Counted from the stretch's first letter, positions 37,786 through 46,672 are shown. The stretch is 64,000 nt of DNA from CAYSLU01 sp964431965 (GCA_964431965.1 CAYSLU010000020.1:1-64000); one strand, 5' to 3'. The notes: generated by a model not told the origin, from the sequence alone. A program made the numbers and translations.

Positions 37786-38678
37786 GGCGCGTCCACCGTC
37801 TCTTGAGCGCGGTCCCCGTCGCGACGCTCTGGCGGAAGGGCCTCTCCGCGCAGCTTCCGGTGCTGATCGGGGGCCAGATGCTTCAGCACGGCCAGTGCGA
37901 GGGGATTTCCGCGGAAGCGTGCGGGACGCGGCACGATCTTGAAGCCGCGCAGCATATAGAAACGATCCAGGCCGCGCGGCATTCCGGCCACAGCCGAGAA
38001 CACCACCCGGATCCGGGGATCGCCCGCGGCCGACTCCCGGATCGTGTGCAGCATTCCGTCGGAGGCCCGGTTCGCGAGCGCAAACTGGTTTCCGAAGTAC
38101 ATGCTGTAGTGCAGCACGTCCTGAACCAGGAAACTGAGCGTGACCGCGGCGATCCGATCTTCGTAGAACGCGCCGACGACTCGGACCTTCGGGAACGCGA
38201 AGACCGACCGCGCCCATCGAGAGAACTCCGAGGGGTTCTCTCGCGAGCTGTGGTGTCCGTACTGGGTGCGGTCGAGAAACTCCAGGTACACGGGGTGCCC
38301 CTGGACGGCCAGCATCTCCGGGTCTGTGATCCGGCGGTAGTCGAATGTGCGCAGCCCTTTGCGAATCTGACTTCGCAGGGAGCCATTCAAGGCCGTCAAC
38401 GAATAGGCCGCCGCGTCATCGCACGCGAGCAGGTTGATCTGTGTGTTGGCGCGGTCGGCCGGGCGCACCGGGTACTGGACCCCGCCCACGAGGGCGCCCG
38501 CCCAGGGAATCGAGATGTCTTCGGGCAGGTCCTCGAACAGGTTCAACGGCCGGAAGAAGAACGGTCGCACCCGGCACCACCATACATTCCCCGCCTGTCG
38601 CAATGATCGACCGCCGACGACTCGCGCGTACTCGGCGTACTCGTCCGGAGTCATCGGCGTCCACGGGACGTCGTTCAT
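37782..38678 (-). CDS. GNAT/FemAB-like acyltransferase domain protein
   Basis: A 298-residue protein of the acyl-CoA N-acyltransferase fold. Segments such as SLRSQIRKGLRTFDYRR, RTQYGHHSSRENPSEFSRWARSVF and KVRVVGAFYEDRIAAVTLSFLVQDVLHY resemble FemAB-type enzymes. The acceptor is unknown. ATG 38678 is preferred over the in-frame start at 38747 because the latter adds a non-conserved leader. It faces the MFS-HEAT gene across a 217-base divergent spacer. Confidence 0.65.
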   Translation of the reverse strand: MNDVPWTPMTPDEYAEYARVVGGRSLRQAGNVWWCRVRPFFFRPLNLFEDLPEDISIPWAGALVGGVQYPVRPADRANTQINLLACDDAAAYSLTALNGSLRSQIRKGLRTFDYRRITDPEMLAVQGHPVYLEFLDRTQYGHHSSRENPSEFSRWARSVFAFPKVRVVGAFYEDRIAAVTLSFLVQDVLHYSMYFGNQFALANRASDGMLHTIRESAAGDPRIRVVFSAVAGMPRGLDRFYMLRGFKIVPRPARFRGNPLALAVLKHLAPDQHRKLRGEALPPERRDGDRAQETVDAP

Positions 38679-38748
38679 TGATTGCCGAGAATCCAATGCC
38701 AGCCGCCTCGCTTGGTGTGCGGGTCGTATCCCTGCATCTTCCAGCAAC

Positions 38749-38764
38749 GCTATATCAGTATAGC
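38749..38764. promoter_or_regulatory. Palindrome in the divergent spacer, candidate operator
   Basis: GCTATA, TCAG, TATAGC: a perfect six-base inverted repeat. It is A/T-rich in otherwise GC-rich surroundings and lies between the divergent acyltransferase and MFS-HEAT genes. A related GCTATATCGC occurs at about 38823. Neither a clear -35 box nor a named regulator was found. The rest of the 38679-38895 spacer shows nothing else. Confidence 0.4.
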
Positions 38765-38895
38765 GGGCGGCCGATCTCTTTGTCGATGTCCGCTCTCGGG
38801 GCGAAATGAAGGCCGCATACGGGCGCTATATCGCGGGCCTTGCATCGGGCGGGGGGGCGGGTATCCTATCGCCCGTTTGCTCGGACGGAGGCCCG

Positions 38896-41322
38896 ATGGC
38901 AGTCGATACATACGTGCAGTACAAGACGGACGGCACCCGGTTGACCCCCGGCCAGGTTCGGCGGGGTATGAACCTGAGCACCCTGGCGGGCTCGATGGCC
39001 AACATCTGGGTGGCGCTCCCCGGCATTCCGCTGACCATGATGATGGAATGCCTGAAGGCGAGCGGCGTGATGCTGGGCGCCGTGGTGACGGTGCAGCAGC
39101 TCGCGACGGTGGCGCAGGTCGTCGGCGCCCTGGTGGCGGAGCAGTTCCGCGCGAAGAAGGGCGTCTGGTTCGTCCTGGCCATCGTGCACCGGGGCATCTG
39201 GTTCGTTCCGGTCGGGCTGGCCTTCCTGGCGCCACACCGGCCGGCTCTGGCGTCGACGATCCTGCTGTGGATCGTGGCTGTCAGCGCGGTGTTTGCCCAG
39301 ATGAGCGCGGGCCTGTGGTACAGCTGGATGGCGGACCTGGTTCCGGAGCGCCTGCGCGGCCGCTACTGGGCCGGCCGGATCAGCATCGTCACCCTGGCGT
39401 ACCTGGTGGGCCTCGCGCTCTTCGGCTACCTTCTGGACGTATTTCCCGACCCCCGGCAGCCGGGCGGGTCGTGGATGGGCTTCATCATCGTGTTTGCCAT
39501 CGGGGCCACGATCGGCTGCATCGACATCCTGGTTCACATGTTCGTGCCGGAGCCCCGCAGCGCCCCGCCGCAACGCCCCGCCGGCATGCTGCAGTATGTG
39601 CTGGCGCCGCTGCGCGACCAGAGCTTCCGGGCGCTGACGATGTCGATCGGGCTCTGGACATTCGGCGTCGGAGTCCTGGGCGCGTTTCCCATCGTCTACG
39701 TGACGCGAACATTCGGCGTGTCCTACACGCTGCTCTCGCTCTGGCTCATCTGCTCGTCGATCAGCACGGCGGTCACGGGGTTCCTCTGGGGGAGGCTGAT
39801 GCAGCGGACCGGCGCCCGCACGTTCGGGGCGCTCATGATGCTGATGGGGCCGATCGCCGGCCTGAGCTGGTTCTTTCTGTCTGCCCGGCCCGTGGTGCTG
39901 ACTCTGCCCCTGCTGGGGGTCCAGTCGGTGCCGCAGGCGATGATCGTCCTCTGCACGGCGAGCCTGCTGGCCGGCGGCTTCTATGCGGGGGTGTCGCTCT
40001 GCCAGCTCAACCTCACCGCCGCGCTGGCGCCCAAGGGCGCGGAGAAGACGGTCTGGATCTCGCTGCACTTCACGTTCTCCGGGCTGATGGGTGCGGCCGG
40101 GCCGATCGCGGGCGGTGCGATCGTCGACTATCTGGCTGCGCATCCGCTGCACGTGCGGCTGCCCGGCGGAATAGACCTGGCGTTCATGCACGTCCTGATC
40201 GCGGTCCACATGGGCGTGAGCTGGTTCATCGCCCTGCCGCTTCTCCTGCGCATCCGGAAGGGGACGGAGGACATGACGTTCACCACGGCGCTGACTCGGG
40301 TCTTCGTGGATAACCCCTGGAAGCTGGCGACGACCGTGTATGCCGTCGGGATCACGTTCACAACGCGCGCACTGGCGGCGGCGGCCAAGGCGACCGGCGG
40401 CCCGGCGCGCAGCATGGCGGTGACGCACCTGATCGAGCAGCTCGGAAGCCCGAACCGGGACGTGCGCGAGGAGGCGGTGCATGCGCTCGGGTCGATCGGC
40501 AGCCCCGATGCGGTCGCGGCACTGGTCCGCCATCTGGAGACGCAGGACACGGACCTGGCCCCGGAGATCGCGCGGGCGCTGCGCTCCGCGAAGAGCGGCC
40601 GGGAAGTCGGCATCCTGATGCAGAAGCTATCGGGCCCGGACAACCGGTCGGTGGTGGGCGCCGTCCGGGCGCTGGGCGAAGTGGGCGATGGGCGGGCGGC
40701 GGAGTCGATCCTGGCGCTGCTGCGCGCGAGCACGGACACGCAGGTCGTGGCGGCGTCGGGCGAGGCCCTGGCGCGGATCGGGGAGATCGCCGCGATATGG
40801 GAACTGCTGCCGCGGGTGAAGGCGGCCCGGAACCCGGTTCTGCGCGCGTCGCTCCTCGCGGCTGTCGGCGACCTGCTGGGCGGGCGCGCCGGCTTTGCCG
40901 ATTTCCTGCGGGGCGAGGACGAGTTTCGAGGCGGCGAGGTGGCGCCGGCTTTGACCCGGCTCCGCCGGGCCGTGCGCAAGGCGTCGCGCGGACCCCTGAA
41001 GGCCGAGGGCCTCGCCGTGGTCCGGCAGATCGACGGCCTTGAGGAGGCATACGATAGCGAGGACATGCAGCGTACGGCCGACCTGTTGCTGGAGATTGCG
41101 ATCGGGATCGCGGCGCTCGACTTCGGCATCGAGTTCGGCGGGGATGCGGAGATCCTGATGGACCAGCTGATCTGGCGGCACCCGCGGTTTGGCGTCGGGT
41201 TGTGGTACATCGACATGCTCGCCCACTACTGGGAAGGCGCGGGGCTCGGTCAGCGGGAGTGGCCGGACGTCGTCCTCGGCATCTATTTCGTGGTCACGCA
41301 CGGCGAGACGATCTCCGCCTAG
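38896..41322 (+). CDS. MFS transporter fused to C-terminal HEAT repeats
   Basis: An 808-residue fusion. Residues about 30-470 form a 12-helix major facilitator permease (LPGIPLTMMMECLKASGVMLGAV..., GAFPIVYVTRTFGVSYTLLSL). After residue about 500 come HEAT-type helices with the pattern HLIEQLGSPNRDVREEAVHALGSIGSPDAVAALVRHL, repeated about four times, then a helical end domain (LLEIAIGIAALDFGIEFGG). ATG 38896 follows CGGAGG. A permease with such an intracellular protein-protein docking tail is unusual. The cargo is unknown. Confidence 0.85.
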   Translation: MAVDTYVQYKTDGTRLTPGQVRRGMNLSTLAGSMANIWVALPGIPLTMMMECLKASGVMLGAVVTVQQLATVAQVVGALVAEQFRAKKGVWFVLAIVHRGIWFVPVGLAFLAPHRPALASTILLWIVAVSAVFAQMSAGLWYSWMADLVPERLRGRYWAGRISIVTLAYLVGLALFGYLLDVFPDPRQPGGSWMGFIIVFAIGATIGCIDILVHMFVPEPRSAPPQRPAGMLQYVLAPLRDQSFRALTMSIGLWTFGVGVLGAFPIVYVTRTFGVSYTLLSLWLICSSISTAVTGFLWGRLMQRTGARTFGALMMLMGPIAGLSWFFLSARPVVLTLPLLGVQSVPQAMIVLCTASLLAGGFYAGVSLCQLNLTAALAPKGAEKTVWISLHFTFSGLMGAAGPIAGGAIVDYLAAHPLHVRLPGGIDLAFMHVLIAVHMGVSWFIALPLLLRIRKGTEDMTFTTALTRVFVDNPWKLATTVYAVGITFTTRALAAAAKATGGPARSMAVTHLIEQLGSPNRDVREEAVHALGSIGSPDAVAALVRHLETQDTDLAPEIARALRSAKSGREVGILMQKLSGPDNRSVVGAVRALGEVGDGRAAESILALLRASTDTQVVAASGEALARIGEIAAIWELLPRVKAARNPVLRASLLAAVGDLLGGRAGFADFLRGEDEFRGGEVAPALTRLRRAVRKASRGPLKAEGLAVVRQIDGLEEAYDSEDMQRTADLLLEIAIGIAALDFGIEFGGDAEILMDQLIWRHPRFGVGLWYIDMLAHYWEGAGLGQREWPDVVLGIYFVVTHGETISA

Positions 41323-41324
41323 CC

Positions 41325-41476
41325 GTGTGCTGTGACGCACGTGACGGTGCAAGAACGCGGGAGTGCTTGCGATTCCGAGCGGAACGAGGAATCTCGGGCG
41401 TGGTCGCGCGGTGTGAGATCCTTCGCCTTGCTCAGGATGACGTCCATGCTGTACGCCTGCTTCTGCGGGAGCACAC
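41325..41476. repeat. MITE-like element, family 2, copy B
   Basis: About 152 bases starting three bases after the MFS-HEAT stop codon. The left end GTGTGCTGTGACGCA pairs with TGCGGGAGCACAC at 41464-41476. The core ATTCCGAGCGGAACGAGGAATCTC ... GAGATCCTTCGCCTTGCTCAGGAT matches copy A at 34863-35013. Like copy A, it starts right beside a stop codon. It has no coding capacity. Confidence 0.8.
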
Positions 41477-41557
41477 CAGCGGCGTGGCCCGAAGGCGCGG
41501 TAGATCGAGATGCTCGCGACCATGATCGAGGCGAGCGGCGCGTGCCGGAGGGGAGGC

Positions 41558-41635
41558 TGGGGTGAGTGAGGGGATTCGAACCCCCGACAGCCAGATCCAC
41601 AATCTGGTGCTCTAACCAACTGAGCTACACCCACC
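41558..41635 (-). tRNA. tRNA-His (anticodon GTG)
   Basis: A complete cloverleaf on the minus strand. The acceptor pairs GTGGGTG with CACTCAC. The anticodon stem CCAGA/TCTGG carries the loop TTGTGGA (anticodon GTG). The T-loop is TTCGAAT and the CCA end is encoded. The extra 5' G(-1) opposite C73 at base 41635, the hallmark of tRNA-His, is encoded in the DNA. The bases 41636-41880 after it carry no gene. Confidence 0.97.
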
Positions 41636-41880
41636 ATCAGTCTAGCGAAGGGTTGTAAATGTAGCGGGTCGCGTCGGCAAATCAAGGACAAAGGCGGACG
41701 TCCGACGGGTGCGATGATGCGGCAGCGACGGGAGGGGCCGAGCAGACCTGCGCCCCGGAGCGGCCGGACCGGACCTCGCCGGGCGCTCGCGCGGTTGCAG
41801 CGCTCCGGCACCCGAAACCGCACGGCGGGCGACCTATTTAGGATTGCCAGCGGGGGGCGGAGAGTCGTACCGTACGATGA

Positions 41881-42279
41881 ATGGCTACGTTACCCGGTAC
41901 TTCGCGAGCGGGGTCCATCCGTCCGAAGAAGTGGTACTTCTTCCGGCATCGGGTGCAGATCGTGATTTCCTTCCTCATGTTCGTGGGCGGCATCGTTTTA
42001 GCGGCCTACAGCCAGTGGGGCGGGAACACCGCGCTGCAGAAGATGGGCATGATCCTGTCGGGCGTGGGATTCATCGGGCTGATCATCTGGAACATCATCC
42101 GGATGCGCGAGCGCAGCTTCCTCTTCTTCTTCCGCGAGGAGCACGGCGACGTCAAGGCGCCACGGATGTCGGACGACTCTGAGGAAGACGAGGCGGAGGA
42201 GTACCGGTCGGCAGCGGGGGCACCGGGCACTCCAGAGCGTCCGCGACCGCCCGAAGCAACTCCGCCTCCTGAGCCGTGA
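41881..42279 (+). CDS. Small two-helix membrane protein of unknown function
   Basis: A 132-residue protein with two transmembrane helices (about 26-44 and 56-72), a short loop (YSQWGGNTALQKMG) and a charged, acidic then proline-rich C-terminal tail. I do not recognise a family. The last 128 bases overlap the 3' end of the convergent M48 protease gene. Because its tail is low-complexity, the overlap may be real or the true stop may differ. An ATG at 41881 is used, and no strong ribosome-binding site was seen. Confidence 0.5.
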   Translation: MATLPGTSRAGSIRPKKWYFFRHRVQIVISFLMFVGGIVLAAYSQWGGNTALQKMGMILSGVGFIGLIIWNIIRMRERSFLFFFREEHGDVKAPRMSDDSEEDEAEEYRSAAGAPGTPERPRPPEATPPPEP

Positions 42280-44113
42280 CCTTCTGGTCCGCGCCGACGG
42301 CCGCCGCGCAGGCGGCCACGATTACGCGCTTGATCGGTGCCGCCGCGAGCGCCAGCTGATTCAGCGCCTGGTCCACCGTCGAGAGCGAACACTCCGCCGC
42401 CGGGCGAAGGGGCTCGTCTTCCACCGCCGCCCCGATGTGTCGGATGGCCTGCGTGTAAGCCGCCGCCGCGCCGTCTTCAGAGCTTGCATCCCACCGGGCG
42501 AGGCTGGAGAGGACCGTTGCGATCGGGGCCGCCAGCGGACGCGCGCTGTAATACTGCGCCACAGTCGGCCGAACGCCGCCCAGCACGGGGTCCAGCCGGT
42601 GCCGCAGCGCGCGGTGCAGCGCGTACTCGAACAGATCCACGGAGTCGTCCGCCACGACCAGCTGCTCCACGGTGTCCCGGAATACGGGGTACTCGTCCCG
42701 GGACATGCCGCGGAGCGCGGGCATGACGAGGTCAGCCAGCGGCAGTCGCAGCTCGGGGGGCAGGGCGGCGGTGTCCGGCGCCAGGCGTTCGGCCGCGTCG
42801 CGGTCGGCCGGCGCGCGCTGCGCCAGGGCGGCGACCTGCCGGCTGCGAACGGCGGGGTCGGGCGAGAGCAGCAGGGCGTAGACGAGCGACCGGGCGTGGG
42901 CCGACCGCGCGGCGGATGCCAGCCGGGTCGGGATGCGCTCGATCAGTCCGGCGGCATACGTCAAGTCGGCCTCCGCGGGATTGCCGACGAACGAGGCAAT
43001 GGTGGCGGCGCGCATCGGCGCCGCTGCCGCGACCGGCTGCGGCGGGGCGAACGCACGCGGTGGAATCGGTGCGTGCGGCGTCGCGGATGCCGCGGGGAAC
43101 GTGCCGTCGAACGACGGGTCCAGGATGCGGATCCGCTCGGCGAGAGGCGGGTGCGTGGCGAAGAGCGACGAGAGCAGCGAGAATCCGCCGCCCTTTGCGA
43201 AGAACAGGTGGCTGAGTTCCTCGGCGCCAGGGTGGAGCATGCGGGATCCGGCGGAGAACGCGCCGATCTTCTTGAGCGCGCCGGCCAGTCCGGCGGGGTT
43301 TCGTGTGAACTGGACGGCCGACGCATCGGCCAGGAACTCGCGCTGGCGAGAGACCGCGCTCTTGATGAGCTGGGCAAAGAACACGCCGATCCGCCCGATG
43401 ATCATGAGCGCCAGTCCGAGGAGGATGAAGGGCAGGGGGCTGCCCTTCTTGCTGCTGCGGCTGCGCCCGCCACCCGAGCGCATCGCGATCCGGAAGACCC
43501 AGTAGCCGACCATCGCGATCACGAGGATGCCGTAGAGCACGCCCATGAGGCGAATGTTCAGGCGCATGTCGCCGTTGAGGATGTGGCTGAACTCGTGGCC
43601 GATCACCCCCTGCAACTCCTCCCGCGTGAGGATGTTCAGCGTGCCGGCGGTGACGCCGATGACGGCGTCGCCCGGCGCAAACCCGGCGGCGAAGGCGTTG
43701 ATGCCGGGCTCCTGGTCCATCACAAACACGCGGGGAACAGCCACGCCCGACGCGATCGCCATCTCCTCGACGACGTTCAGGAGCCGGCGCTCGGCTGGGT
43801 CGATGCTGGCCGGATCGACGGGGCGCCCGTCCAGCATGCGGGCTACGGCCTCGCCCCCCTGGGCCAGCGTGTGGATCCGCCACGCGGTGCCGAGCGTCAC
43901 GATGGCGAGCGTGGCCCCCGCCACCCATGCGAAGAGCAGGGGATTCCACCAAGGTGCCGCGGTGGCGGCCTCGTCCGTCGAGAGGCCCCAGATGTAGATG
44001 GCGTCCACCGCGGTGTAGACGGCGGCGACGATCAGCGCCACGGCGGCGGCATAGTAGACGATCAGCCGCCGGGTGCGCCGACGGGCCACGTCCTGATGTT
44101 CAAAAAAGTCCAT
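42152..44113 (-). CDS. M48-family (HtpX-like) membrane metalloprotease with long C-terminal extension
   Basis: A 653-residue protease, about twice the length of E. coli HtpX. Two N-terminal membrane helices (about 19-45 and 58-80) precede the zinc motif HEFSH (173-177), and further helices follow near 185-210 and 230-250. A roughly 330-residue extension comes after, ending in a TerB/DjlA-like helical segment (VAACAAAVGADQKVTAQEAELLRAVADALECP). It probably degrades damaged membrane proteins. It lies 25 bases after lemA, the recurrent LemA-M48 pair. Its 3' end overlaps a convergent small gene. Confidence 0.88.
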   Translation of the reverse strand: MDFFEHQDVARRRTRRLIVYYAAAVALIVAAVYTAVDAIYIWGLSTDEAATAAPWWNPLLFAWVAGATLAIVTLGTAWRIHTLAQGGEAVARMLDGRPVDPASIDPAERRLLNVVEEMAIASGVAVPRVFVMDQEPGINAFAAGFAPGDAVIGVTAGTLNILTREELQGVIGHEFSHILNGDMRLNIRLMGVLYGILVIAMVGYWVFRIAMRSGGGRSRSSKKGSPLPFILLGLALMIIGRIGVFFAQLIKSAVSRQREFLADASAVQFTRNPAGLAGALKKIGAFSAGSRMLHPGAEELSHLFFAKGGGFSLLSSLFATHPPLAERIRILDPSFDGTFPAASATPHAPIPPRAFAPPQPVAAAAPMRAATIASFVGNPAEADLTYAAGLIERIPTRLASAARSAHARSLVYALLLSPDPAVRSRQVAALAQRAPADRDAAERLAPDTAALPPELRLPLADLVMPALRGMSRDEYPVFRDTVEQLVVADDSVDLFEYALHRALRHRLDPVLGGVRPTVAQYYSARPLAAPIATVLSSLARWDASSEDGAAAAYTQAIRHIGAAVEDEPLRPAAECSLSTVDQALNQLALAAAPIKRVIVAACAAAVGADQKVTAQEAELLRAVADALECPVPPLPTGTPPPRLPQSRPTSVAP

Positions 44114-44138
44114 GCGTCGGGCCCATGCCGCGGCGGGC

Positions 44139-44747
44139 TCAGGTGAACTTCACGGAGGGCGCCTCGCGCTGTCCGGCGTCGGCCACCTCGAAGAGCTGGG
44201 CGGCGGCAAAGCCGAGCGAGCCGGCGAACACCACGGCGGGGAACGTCTCGCGGGCCGTGTTGTACGCCATCACCGAGTCGTTGTAGCTCGTGCGGGCGAA
44301 GGCGATCGCGTTCTCCGTCGAGGAGAGCTCCTGCATGAGCTGCATCATGGTCTGGTTGGCCTTCAGGTCGGGATACTGCTCGGCCACGGCGAAGAACCGA
44401 CCCATCGCGCCCTGCAGCGAGCCCTCGGCACCCATCAGCCCCGTCATAGCGGCCGGATTGCCGGGCGCCGCGGCAGCGGCCTGGGCGGCGACCGAGGCCC
44501 GGTTGCGGGCGGCGACGACGGCCTCCAGCGTCTCGCGCTCGTGCTTGATGTAGCCCTTCGCCGTCTCCACCAGGTTTGGGATCAGGTCGTAGCGGCGCTT
44601 GAGCTGCACGTCGATCTGCGCGAAGGCGTTCCGAAACCGGTTCCGCAGGGCGACCAGCCGATTGTAGATCCCGATGACGGCGAAGACGATGATGACGACA
44701 ACGGCCAGGACAGCGATTCCCGTGATGGCTCCGGACGACATGCTCAT
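44139..44747 (-). CDS. lemA: LemA family protein
   Basis: A 202-residue protein with an N-terminal membrane anchor (AITGIAVLAVVVIIVFAVIGIYN) and the family signature VALRNRFRNAFAQIDVQLKRRYDLIPNLVETAKGYIKHE. The rest forms a helical bundle. LemA proteins are often encoded with M48 proteases and may present substrates or regulate them. AGGAGA lies eight bases upstream of ATG 44747. It is the first gene of the lemA-M48 operon, with a good promoter candidate just upstream. Confidence 0.93.
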   Translation of the reverse strand: MSMSSGAITGIAVLAVVVIIVFAVIGIYNRLVALRNRFRNAFAQIDVQLKRRYDLIPNLVETAKGYIKHERETLEAVVAARNRASVAAQAAAAAPGNPAAMTGLMGAEGSLQGAMGRFFAVAEQYPDLKANQTMMQLMQELSSTENAIAFARTSYNDSVMAYNTARETFPAVVFAGSLGFAAAQLFEVADAGQREAPSVKFT

Positions 44748-44790
44748 GGTGCGGTCTCCTCTTTGGCGCACGTGGCGCGTTATGGGGAGG

Positions 44791-44818
44791 ATAATAGTTC
44801 GGGCGTTTGCCGGAGCAA
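44791..44818 (-). promoter_or_regulatory. Sigma-70-like promoter of the lemA-M48 operon
   Basis: On the minus strand TTGCTC (44813-44818) and TATTAT (44791-44796) are separated by 16 bases and lie about 44 bases before the lemA start. Spacing and hexamers agree with a standard vegetative promoter. Confidence 0.6.
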
Positions 44819-44858
44819 GGGGAATCCGATGGCGTGCGTAAAGCTTCAGTGACGGGCG

Positions 44859-44940
44859 GGTCGGAACGGCGGAGACCGCCGGCTCCACGGAACGAGGCCA
44901 CGCGGGCTCCTTGGAGCCGGCCGTCCCCGGCCGGTTCGGC
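44859..44940. repeat. Structured intergenic repeat, family 1, copy 3 (diverged)
   Basis: Arms of about 29 bases at 44859-44887 and 44912-44940 form an imperfect inverted repeat. The innermost CCGGCTCCA/TGGAGCCGG is perfect and the 24-base spacer is shorter than in the other copies. The plan (outer GC hairpins around an inner CTCCA...TGGAG stem) is the same as in copies 1 and 2, but the sequence is diverged. It lies upstream of the second sulfatase gene, and copy 2 lies just downstream of that gene. Confidence 0.6.
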
Positions 44941-45057
44941 TCCTCCGCCCCTCGCGTCGCTGGCCCATTACCGGCGTTCGGCGTTGCGGCGTCTCTTGCG
45001 CGCAGCGTATAGTCGCTCCCGCAAGGACGAGGCTGGATCGCGCAAACGGAGGAGCGG

Positions 45058-46533
45058 ATGAAGGCGATCATGGTGATGTTCGACTCGCTGAACCGGCGCA
45101 TGCTGCCGCCGTACGGGTGCGACTGGGTCCACGCGCCCAATTTCCAGCGGCTGGCGCAGCGGACGGTCACGTTCGACAACGCCTTCGTCGGGAGCATGCC
45201 GTGCATGCCTGCGCGGCGCGAGCTCCACACGGGCCGGTACAATTTCCTGCACCGGAGCTGGGGGCCGCTGGAGCCGTTTGACGACTCGATGCCGGACCTG
45301 CTGCGCAAGAACGGCGTCGCGAACCACCTGATCAGCGACCACTATCACTACTGGGAGGAGGGCGGCGGCAACTACCACACCCGCTTCCGCACATGGGAGA
45401 TCGTGCGCGGCCCGGAAGGCGATCCGTGGAAGTGCAACCTGTCCGATTCCGTTCCGATCCCGGCGGACAGCTTCAACCTGAAGACCCGGCCCGGGCTCTG
45501 GACCCGTCAGGACTATGTCAATCGCTCCTACATGCAGCGGGAGGAGGACCACCACCAGTCGCAGACCTTCCGCCTGGGGCTGGACTTCCTGGAGACCAAC
45601 CGCGCGGCGGACAACTGGTTCTTGCAGCTCGAGACGTTCGATCCCCACGAGCCGTACTTCACGTACGAGAAGTACATGAAGCTCTACGCTGACGCCTACG
45701 CGGGGCCTCATGCCGACTGGCCGCTGTACGGACGCGTCAACGAGCCGCCGGAGCTGGTGCAGCATATGCGCTGCATGAACGCGGCGCTGGTCAGCATGTG
45801 CGACCACTCGCTCGGCCGCATCTTGGACAAGATGGATGAGTTGGACCTGTGGAAGGACACCATGCTGATCGTGAACACCGATCACGGGTTCCTGCTGGGC
45901 GAGCACGGCTGGTGGGCGAAGTGCTGTCAGCCCTTCTACAACGAAGTCGCCAACATGCCGCTGTTCGTGTGGGATCCCCGGAGCGGGACGTCGGGCGAGC
46001 ATCGGAGGAGCCTGGTTCAGACGATCGACCTGGCGCCGACGCTGCTTGAATACTTCGGGGTGGCGCGGCCGCCGGACATGCAGGGCGTGCCGCTGCGCGC
46101 AACCGTGGCCTCGGATGCACCGGTTCGCGAGGGTGGGCTCTTCGGCATCCACGGCGGGCACGTGAACTGCACCGACGGCCGCTACGTCTACATGCGCGCC
46201 CCGGCGCGGCCGGACAATGCGCCGCTGAACGAGTACACCCTGATGCCGGCGCACATGAGGGTGCCGTTCGGCGTGGGCGAGCTGCAGGACATCGCGCTGG
46301 CCGATCCGTTCCCGTTCACCAAGGGCTGCCGCACGATGAAGATCAAGGGCAACGCCTGGTTCAAGGCGCACGAGTTCGGCACGATGCTCTTCGACCTGCA
46401 GAGCGATCCGGGGCAGGAGCGGCCGATCCGCGACCCGGCGATTGAGGCGCGCATGGCCGGGCTGATGGCTGGCATCATGCGCGCGAATGACGCCCCGGCG
46501 GAGCAGTACGAGCGGCTGGGATTGAGTGCCTGA
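45058..46533 (+). CDS. Type I sulfatase
   Basis: A 491-residue sulfatase of a different subtype from the one at 14515. The formylglycine motif is C49-M-P-A-R53, with metal residues in IMVMFDSLNRR (D9) and NTDHGFLLGEHGWW. The central part (FDPHEPYF, MPLFVWDPRSG, GVPLRATV) follows the family order. No signal peptide is evident. ATG 45058 is preceded by GGAGCGG. Its gene is bracketed by two copies of repeat family 1. The maturase is not in the window. Confidence 0.9.
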   Translation: MKAIMVMFDSLNRRMLPPYGCDWVHAPNFQRLAQRTVTFDNAFVGSMPCMPARRELHTGRYNFLHRSWGPLEPFDDSMPDLLRKNGVANHLISDHYHYWEEGGGNYHTRFRTWEIVRGPEGDPWKCNLSDSVPIPADSFNLKTRPGLWTRQDYVNRSYMQREEDHHQSQTFRLGLDFLETNRAADNWFLQLETFDPHEPYFTYEKYMKLYADAYAGPHADWPLYGRVNEPPELVQHMRCMNAALVSMCDHSLGRILDKMDELDLWKDTMLIVNTDHGFLLGEHGWWAKCCQPFYNEVANMPLFVWDPRSGTSGEHRRSLVQTIDLAPTLLEYFGVARPPDMQGVPLRATVASDAPVREGGLFGIHGGHVNCTDGRYVYMRAPARPDNAPLNEYTLMPAHMRVPFGVGELQDIALADPFPFTKGCRTMKIKGNAWFKAHEFGTMLFDLQSDPGQERPIRDPAIEARMAGLMAGIMRANDAPAEQYERLGLSA

Positions 46534-46548
46534 GACATTGTGAGAGAC

Positions 46549-46630
46549 GGTCGGGACGGAGCCCGACCCTCCAGGGATCGGGGAGAACGGTGGAGTTCTT
46601 GGGCCTGGAGGGACGACCTCCGTGTCGTCC
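46549..46630. repeat. Structured intergenic repeat, family 1, copy 2
   Basis: Arms at 46549-46573 and 46606-46630 are 25 bases each and match copy 1 closely: the right arm TGGAGGGACGACCTCCGTGT... is identical over 25 bases. The 32-base spacer has its own AGAAC/GTTCT hairpin, in the same place as the AGAC/GTCT hairpin of copy 1, although the spacer sequences differ. It lies between the sulfatase stop and a small gene. Confidence 0.8.
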
Positions 46631-46672
46631 GCGGGTTCCATCGCCGCCATCGATGAGCGGGAGAGGCGACTT

